NCBI GenBank assembly: GCA_016869895.1
Contig: VGDC01000151.1
Coordinates: 1-5,272, forward strand
Direction of reading: 5' to 3'
DNA from: Alphaproteobacteria bacterium
Lineage (GTDB): Bacteria > Pseudomonadota > Alphaproteobacteria > Rickettsiales > VGDC01
Length of the DNA stretch: 5,272 nucleotides
Both the position numbers and the translations under genes were made by a program. Below are positions 1-5,272 of this stretch, piece by piece. The notes beneath the pieces were generated by a model, which saw nothing but the letters and a program-made list of their open reading frames with translations, ran no database searches and was not told the DNA's origin. Every line of letters starts with the position of its first letter. Within the stretch, counting starts at the first letter, position 1.

Positions 1-1512
<1,512 letters not shown>

Positions 1513-1517
1513 AACGG

Positions 1518-1524
1518 CTTCCTC
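1518..1524 (-). promoter_or_regulatory. Ribosome binding site of atpA
   Basis: On the minus strand GAGGAAG ends 5 nt before the atpA ATG at 1512. This is the clearest Shine-Dalgarno sequence attached to a recognised gene in the window. It supports this start over the nearby ATG at 1527, which is out of frame. Confidence 0.8.
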
Positions 1525-1571
1525 ATGTCAAAGTATTAATAGGCGTTATAAAACGAATCTAGAATCGGGTA

Positions 1572-2144
1572 TTAGCGCGCTTGGGTGCCGTTCTTCAACG
1601 AAACCGCAAGGCGGGAAATCTTGTTGGCGACGGAGTTATCGAACATCTTTCCGTCGACCTTGATAATCACGCCACCCAGAATCTCTGGCTTTTCTTTGGT
1701 CACGACGTGGATGTCACTACGGCCGGTAGCTTTCTTGATGGAGGCTTTGAGTTCTTTCAGCTGTGCCGCGGTGAGGGGCTGTGCGGAGGTGATTTCCGCG
1801 GTCGCTTCGTCACGGCTTTCGGCCAGCAGGAAGGCGAAACGCTGTGCCACTTGCGGCGCGGCAGCGAGGCGGCGGTTCTGCACCAGCACGCCAAAGAATT
1901 TGCGGGTCAACTCGCCGACCTTCAGCTTCGCCAATACGGCGTTCAACGCCTTGGACTGCTCTTCACGGGACAGGGAATTATTGGTGGAAAGGCGACGGAA
2001 GGCATCGCTCGCTTCAATCGCGGAAGCGACGGTCTCCAGATCTTTCTTCACGGCATCCAGCTGCTTCTTTTCGGACGCGAGCTCGAACAGCGCTTTGGCA
2101 TAGCGCGCGGCGACGGGGCGGAGATCAGAGGAGGATTTGGACAC
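1572..2144 (-). CDS. atpH: F1F0 ATP synthase subunit delta (AtpH)
   Basis: Delta (OSCP homologue) joins the top of the alpha3beta3 head to the peripheral b-subunit stalk, so the head does not spin with the rotor. I place the start at GTG 2144, giving 190 aa, close to the family's usual 175-190. From this start the conserved N-terminal helix VAARYAKALF falls at residues 11-20, as in relatives. The helical N-domain runs to about residue 110. The C-terminal delta signature lies around 153-166 (EILGGVIIKVDG). The frame stays open upstream to ATG 2255, but the extra 37 residues are basic, low-complexity and unlike the family, and that ATG overlaps the likely promoter. A GGGAAG ribosome site sits 8 nt before the GTG, inside a small hairpin. 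The gene heads the atpHA... cluster, as in alphaproteobacteria. Family certain; start likely. Confidence 0.95.
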   Translation of the reverse strand: MSKSSSDLRPVAARYAKALFELASEKKQLDAVKKDLETVASAIEASDAFRRLSTNNSLSREEQSKALNAVLAKLKVGELTRKFFGVLVQNRRLAAAPQVAQRFAFLLAESRDEATAEITSAQPLTAAQLKELKASIKKATGRSDIHVVTKEKPEILGGVIIKVDGKMFDNSVANKISRLAVSLKNGTQAR

Positions 2145-2158
2145 GGAAGCGTCTTCCC
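2145..2158 (-). promoter_or_regulatory. atpH ribosome site within a small hairpin
   Basis: On the minus strand GGGAAG (2158-2153) is the only plausible Shine-Dalgarno for the GTG at 2144. Its GGAAG pairs perfectly with CTTCC (2149-2145) across a 3-nt loop (ACG), and the hairpin abuts the start codon. The pairing is read directly from the sequence. An effect on translation is inference. Confidence 0.4.
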
Positions 2159-2182
2159 AGCGTTGCGAATTATCATTAGAAG

Positions 2183-2232
2183 TCAGAAAGTTGGACAAGC
2201 GTCGCTTGCCTTGGTCATCTTCCCGCCTTTTA
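2183..2232 (-). other. Possible upstream ORF (11 codons) in the atpH leader
   Basis: ATG at 2218 opens an 11-residue frame (MTKASDACPTF) ending at TGA 2183, 38 nt before the atpH GTG and in a different frame from atpH. The AAAAGG at 2231-2226 is 7 nt from this ATG, and GGGAAG abuts it. This purine-rich start context is better than that of atpH itself. The frame contains the odd palindrome CAAGCG-A-CGCTTG at 2208-2196. It could be a leader peptide or chance. The peptide has no recognisable amino-acid bias of the classical attenuator kind. Confidence 0.25.
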
Positions 2233-2246
2233 CTAAGTGTGCACCC

Positions 2247-2274
2247 GTGTAACATAGAGCGGCAAGACTGGCAA
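2247..2274 (-). promoter_or_regulatory. Candidate promoter of the atpHA... operon
   Basis: In the 165-nt gap between the priA stop and the atpH GTG, the minus strand has TTGCCA (2274-2269), a 16-nt spacer, then TTACAC (2252-2247). The -35 matches the consensus well and the -10 poorly. Transcription would start near 2240 and give a leader of about 95 nt. The gap contains no convincing terminator, so read-through from priA cannot be excluded. Confidence 0.3.
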
Positions 2275-2309
2275 CCCGTTTTTTGGCACCCTCGCCGTGA
2301 AATCTCGTT

Positions 2310-4412
2310 TCAAAAGAAACTATAAGGATCGATATCCACACGCAGGCGGATGGCATTGGGCAAAGGCACCTGCGAAAGCCATTCATGAACATAAGGCTGC
2401 AAGGCTACGCGCTTGGGGGAACGCAGCAGGAAACGGTAGCGGTATCGCCCGCGCAGACGGGTGAGCGGGGCAGGGGCGGGGCCAAGCACGCGGATGTCGG
2501 CGTGTTTCGGGATTTTGAGGGAAAGCTGACGGCAGGCGTGGACGACATCGGACTCCTGCGGCCCATCGATGATGAGCGCGGCGAGCCGCCCGAACGGGGG
2601 CAACACGGCATCTTCACGGGCGACCAGCTCCAACTGCTCCAACCCTTCACGGTCATGGGCAGCCAGCGCCAGCATCACCGGATGGTCGGGCAGATAGGTC
2701 TGCAGCAGCACTTGGCCTTGTTCCTGTTCACGACCTGCGCGACCCGCCACCTGATGCAAAAGCTGATAGGTGCGCTCTCCGGCACGGAGGTCTCCGCCCT
2801 GCAAACCCAAATCCGCATCTATCACCCCGATGAGGTGGAGGTTGGGGAAGTGATAGCCCTTGGCCATCATCTGCGTGCCGACGAGAATATCAATGCTCCC
2901 CTCCGTCATCTCCTGTACGGTCATTTCCGCGACTTTGAGGCTGTCCATCGTGTCGCTGGTCATCATCTCCACCCGCGCGGTTGGGAATAGCGCAGCGACT
3001 TCCTCGGCCACGCGCTCCACGCCGGGGCCACAGGCCACCAGCGTCTCTTCTTTCAGACACGCAGGGCAAGCCTTCGGCACGGCATCGCGGTGGTCGCAAT
3101 GATGGCAACGAAGCTGGCCTTTGGTCTTGTTCCCATGCAGCACCATCCAGCTACTGCATTCGGGGCAGGCGAAACGATGGCCACAGGTGCGGCAGAGTAA
3201 TAATGGCGCATAGCCACGGCGGTTGAGGAACAGCATCACCTGCCGTTTGGCCGATAACGTCTCGGCGATGGCGGCGCGCAGACGTTGGGATACCCATGTG
3301 CCGCTATCCAATTTTTCCTGTCGCATATCGACCAGCGACACCTGTGGCAGATGCACCCCGCCGTGACGCTCCGGCAAATGGGCTTTTTCATATCGCCCTT
3401 CGCGGAGGTTGTTCACCGTTTCTAATGAAGGCGTGGCGGAGACCAGCACGATGGGCAGGTTCTGCACATGCGCCCGCGCCACGGCCATATCGCGAGCATG
3501 ATACAACACCCCGTCTTCTTGCTTATAGGATTGTTCGTGTTCCTCATCGACCACGATCAGGCCGAGGTTCGCATAAGGCAGGAACAGCGCCGAGCGCGCA
3601 CCCACCACCAGCTTCGCCTCGCCCGTGAGAATCGCGCGGAGGGATTCGCGGCGTTTGGCAGGGGTCAAGCCGGAATGCCAGACCAGCGGCTCAAACCCGA
3701 AGCGCGCTTTGCATCGCTCTACCCATTGGGTACTGAGGGCAATCTCCGGTAACAAAACCAATGTCTGTTTCGCCCCGTGATTCGCCTCCTGCGAATCACA
3801 TGGGCTGCCGCTTCGCGGGCTGATGGCTCGCTCGGCCTGCTGGCCTCGCCCCTCTATCACTCTCGCAATCGCGTCGAAATAGACTTCCGTCTTGCCCGAA
3901 CCCGTCACGCCATCGATGACCGTCACGGAGAAGCCTTTATCCAACCGTGCGGCGATGGTTTCGGTGACTTCGCGTTGCGCATCCGACAAAGCAGGGGGCT
4001 TGGCGATGGGCTGCACATCGACTTTCTCGAATGCCTCGCCCAGCTCCTCCACCACCTTCTTGCCTGCTTTGCTCTTCGGCAGTTTCTCTTTTTTCGGCGC
4101 GAAGGATTCTTCCACCGGAAGCGACATCTTGAGCACCATGCCACGCGGAGAAAGCGTGTACCGCGCCACCCATTCGATGAACTGGCGGGTGGTGTCGCCC
4201 ATGGGCGGAAGATGGCTGAAATGCTCGGCGATGGGCTTCAGTTTGGCGATAGGCACATCGCCTTTGCCTGCACCCCAGACTACGCCCAGCACCGATTGCT
4301 TGCCGAAGGGCACGCGCACATAATCACCTGCGCCCAATTCCACCCCATCCGGCACGAGGTAATCGAAACCGTGGTCGAAAGGTTTGGGCAGCAGAACTTC
4401 AACTGTTTTCAT
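2310..4412 (-). CDS. priA: Primosomal protein N' / replication restart helicase PriA
   Basis: PriA is a 3'-to-5' superfamily 2 DNA helicase that recognises abandoned replication forks and starts reloading of the replicative helicase. The 700 residues show the N-terminal 3'-end-binding domain (1-100, with VLLPKPFDHGFDYLVPDG), Walker A GVTGSGKT (168-175), motif Ia LLPEIALS (220-227), Walker B DEEH (289-292) and motif III SAT (325-327). Eight zinc-binding cysteines follow (407, 410, 416, 419, 436, 439, 449, 452), then GTQMMAKGYHFP (512-523), motif VI QVAGRAGR (554-561) and the C-terminal domain ending IDPYSFF. Two oddities stand out: about 25 extra palindrome-derived residues at 188-214, and only a 40-residue Lys/Glu-rich linker (101-140) where E. 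coli has a winged helix. No strong ribosome site precedes the ATG, but the N-terminus fits the family from Met1. All catalytic motifs are intact, so the protein is probably functional. Confidence 0.97.
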   Translation of the reverse strand: MKTVEVLLPKPFDHGFDYLVPDGVELGAGDYVRVPFGKQSVLGVVWGAGKGDVPIAKLKPIAEHFSHLPPMGDTTRQFIEWVARYTLSPRGMVLKMSLPVEESFAPKKEKLPKSKAGKKVVEELGEAFEKVDVQPIAKPPALSDAQREVTETIAARLDKGFSVTVIDGVTGSGKTEVYFDAIARVIEGRGQQAERAISPRSGSPCDSQEANHGAKQTLVLLPEIALSTQWVERCKARFGFEPLVWHSGLTPAKRRESLRAILTGEAKLVVGARSALFLPYANLGLIVVDEEHEQSYKQEDGVLYHARDMAVARAHVQNLPIVLVSATPSLETVNNLREGRYEKAHLPERHGGVHLPQVSLVDMRQEKLDSGTWVSQRLRAAIAETLSAKRQVMLFLNRRGYAPLLLCRTCGHRFACPECSSWMVLHGNKTKGQLRCHHCDHRDAVPKACPACLKEETLVACGPGVERVAEEVAALFPTARVEMMTSDTMDSLKVAEMTVQEMTEGSIDILVGTQMMAKGYHFPNLHLIGVIDADLGLQGGDLRAGERTYQLLHQVAGRAGREQEQGQVLLQTYLPDHPVMLALAAHDREGLEQLELVAREDAVLPPFGRLAALIIDGPQESDVVHACRQLSLKIPKHADIRVLGPAPAPLTRLRGRYRYRFLLRSPKRVALQPYVHEWLSQVPLPNAIRLRVDIDPYSFF
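3771..3851 (-). repeat. In-frame palindromic insertion inside priA
   Basis: This stretch encodes PriA residues 188-214, between VIE and KQTLVLLPEI. Other PriA proteins have only one or two residues there (E. coli: LAQGKQALVMVPEI). It holds a perfect 9-bp inverted repeat, GTGATTCGC (3777-3785) and GCGAATCAC (3791-3799), with a 5-nt loop that reads AGGAG on the priA sense strand. It also holds CCGC-TTC-GCGG (3808-3818), GGCC-TGCT-GGCC (3834-3845) and a direct repeat GGGCTG (3802-3807, 3817-3822). The 7-mer TCGCCCC occurs immediately outside both ends (3770-3776, 3846-3852). The structure suggests a small mobile or dispersed repeat domesticated as coding sequence. Only one copy is in this window, so its repeat nature is inferred. 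Confidence 0.7.
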
Positions 4413-4452
4413 CTATTGCCAACTGTGCCGTGGTTCTTTATCGTCATGGCAT

Positions 4453-4461
4453 TGTTATAAT
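4453..4461 (+). promoter_or_regulatory. Extended -10 promoter of the transaldolase gene
   Basis: TG-T-TATAAT is an exact extended -10 element (TGnTATAAT) in the 70-bp divergent gap between priA and tal. The -35 region (about 4433-4439, GTTCTTT) is poor, as is usual when the TG extension is present. Transcription would start near 4468, leaving a leader of only about 15 nt. The AGGA at 4479-4482 touches the ATG directly, too close for a normal Shine-Dalgarno. I see no clear priA promoter on the opposite strand. Confidence 0.5.
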
Positions 4462-4482
4462 CCGAACGAAAGCTTTGCAGGA

Positions 4483-5142
4483 ATGAAATTCTTCATCGAC
4501 ACCGCCGAAATCAGCGAAATCCGTGAATTGGCCGCCACCGGCCTCGTTGACGGTGTGACCACCAACCCCACGCTCATCGCGAAAAGCGGCCGCGACTTCA
4601 TCGAAGTCATCGGCGAAATCTGCTCCATCGTGAAAGGCCCCGTCAGCGCCGAAGTCACCGCGCTGGACGCGGAAGGCATGATCAAAGAAGGCGAGAAGCT
4701 GGCGAAAATCGCCGATAACGTCGCCATCAAAGTGCCGCTGACGCTTGATGGCCTCAAAGCCTGCCGTCACTTCTCCGATAAAGGCATCCTCGTCAATGTC
4801 ACCCTCTGCTTCTCCGCTGCGCAGGCGATCCTCGCCGCGAAAGCCGGTGCGGCTTTCATCTCGCCCTTCGTCGGTCGCTTGGACGACATCGGACAGGATG
4901 GCTTGCAGCTCATCGAAGACATCGTGACCATCTATGAGAACTATCCCCAGTTCACCACGGAAGTCCTCGTTGCCTCCATCCGCAACCCGATGCATATCGT
5001 CGATTCCGCGAAGATGGGCGCGCATGTCGCCACCATCCCGCCATCCGTTCTGAAAACCCTCGTGAAGCACCCGTTGACCGATAAGGGCATCGACGCCTTC
5101 ATGGCGGATTGGGCGAAGACCGGCCAGAAGATTGTGGCATAA
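4483..5142 (+). CDS. tal: Transaldolase, small TalC/FSA-type (class I aldolase)
   Basis: This is a cytoplasmic class I aldolase of the short transaldolase / fructose-6-phosphate aldolase family (about 215-220 aa). It moves a dihydroxyacetone unit between sugar phosphates in the non-oxidative pentose phosphate pathway. The 219-aa protein has the family start MKFFIDTAEI (Asp6), the GVTTNPT motif at 24-30, Schiff-base Lys83 in VAIKVPLT, NVTL at 105-108, SPFVGRLDDIG at 127-137 and the closing KHPLTDKGIDAF at 195-206. Phe129 occupies the place held by Tyr131 in E. coli FsaA. In this family Phe goes with transaldolase and Tyr with fructose-6-phosphate aldolase activity, so I favour transaldolase. 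The start at 4483 matches the family N-terminus exactly; the frame is open further upstream but that part is not conserved. The gene diverges from priA and is followed after 10 nt by the DUF484 gene. Confidence 0.95.
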   Translation: MKFFIDTAEISEIRELAATGLVDGVTTNPTLIAKSGRDFIEVIGEICSIVKGPVSAEVTALDAEGMIKEGEKLAKIADNVAIKVPLTLDGLKACRHFSDKGILVNVTLCFSAAQAILAAKAGAAFISPFVGRLDDIGQDGLQLIEDIVTIYENYPQFTTEVLVASIRNPMHIVDSAKMGAHVATIPPSVLKTLVKHPLTDKGIDAFMADWAKTGQKIVA

Positions 5143-5152
5143 GTCAGGCTGA

Positions 5153-5272
5153 ATGCTCATGAGCGAAGAAGCGACCACACAGGAAAACAAGAATGCCGCG
5201 GAGGAGATTTCCGCCGCGCAGGTGCTGGCCTATCTGAAACGCCACCCGGATTTCCTGCTTGAACACCCCCAG
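5153..5272 (+). CDS. DUF484 family protein, N-terminal fragment
   Basis: Forty codons run from ATG 5153 to the window edge. After a charged, low-complexity opening comes ISAAQVLAYLKRHPDFLLEH (residues 19-38). The pattern of a short helix followed by L-x-x-HPDFL-x-x-HP is the hallmark start of DUF484 proteins, which have no established biochemical role and which I recall often lying beside the xerC recombinase gene. The start is uncertain: ATG 5153 has AGG (5146-5148) 4 nt upstream, while ATG 5159 in the same frame would put it 10 nt away. The gap after the tal stop is only 10 nt, so the two genes are probably one transcript. The C-terminal, GAF-like part is outside the window. Confidence 0.75.
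   Translation, partial: MLMSEEATTQENKNAAEEISAAQVLAYLKRHPDFLLEHPQ

Noticed and set aside
1526..1531. TTGACA on the minus strand just before atpA as a promoter -35
   Set aside because: The matching -10 position falls inside the first atpA codons and shows no TATAAT-like sequence. It is more likely part of the intercistronic spacer.
1513..1571. A small gene or RNA in the atpH-atpA spacer
   Set aside because: The 59-nt AT-rich spacer holds only the atpA ribosome site. No stable stem or open frame of interest is visible.
2145..2255. ATG 2255 as the start of atpH, giving 227 aa
   Set aside because: It has no ribosome site, overlaps the likely promoter, and adds 37 residues not seen in the family. 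GTG 2144 gives the conserved N-terminal spacing.
2307..2320. GTTTC-TTTT-GAAAC hairpin at the priA stop as a terminator
   Set aside because: The stem is only 5 bp and AT-rich, and no T-run follows it in the direction of priA transcription.
3771..3851. Intein, frameshift or assembly error in priA
   Set aside because: The insert is far too short for an intein. The reading frame stays open and homology resumes at once on both sides, so a frameshift is not needed.
4444..5190. A 248-codon open frame on the minus strand opposite tal
   Set aside because: Its Asp/Gly/Phe-rich composition is the mirror of the transaldolase codons, and tal itself is a full-length, recognisable protein.

Overview
This window looks like chromosomal core DNA from an alphaproteobacterium. 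The evidence is an F1 ATP synthase cluster that begins atpH-atpA with no a, c or b subunit genes in front of it, and the neighbourhood atpH / priA / transaldolase / DUF484. By eye the DNA is moderately GC-rich. From memory, PriA reads like the short Rickettsiales-type PriA proteins (for example CGPGVER, then GTQMMAKGYHFPN and IDADLG), but the GC content is far above Rickettsia. I therefore stop at class level.

Layout. Positions 1-1512 (minus) hold atpA, lacking only its last few codons at the window edge. Positions 1572-2144 (minus) hold atpH, first gene of the atp operon, started from GTG. Positions 2145-2309 are the atpH leader and probable promoter, with a possible 11-codon upstream ORF and small dyads. 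Positions 2310-4412 (minus) hold priA. Positions 4413-4482 are a 70-bp divergent promoter region with an extended -10 box facing right. Positions 4483-5142 (plus) hold a TalC-type transaldolase. From 5153 to the edge (plus) is the N-terminus of a DUF484 protein.

The genes are housekeeping. AtpH and AtpA are the stator-linking and catalytic-head subunits of ATP synthase. PriA restarts stalled replication forks. Tal works in the non-oxidative pentose phosphate pathway. The DUF484 protein is uncharacterised.

The most unusual item is inside priA. About 25 extra codons (around 3771-3851), rich in inverted repeats, sit in frame just after the Walker A helix. They include a perfect 9-bp stem with a 5-nt loop. 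This resembles the protein-coding palindromic elements described in Rickettsia and Wolbachia, but with a different sequence and in a GC-rich host. A 7-bp direct repeat flanks it, although the frame arithmetic of a simple target-site duplication is off by one base. PriA also seems to lack most of the winged-helix domain found in E. coli PriA.
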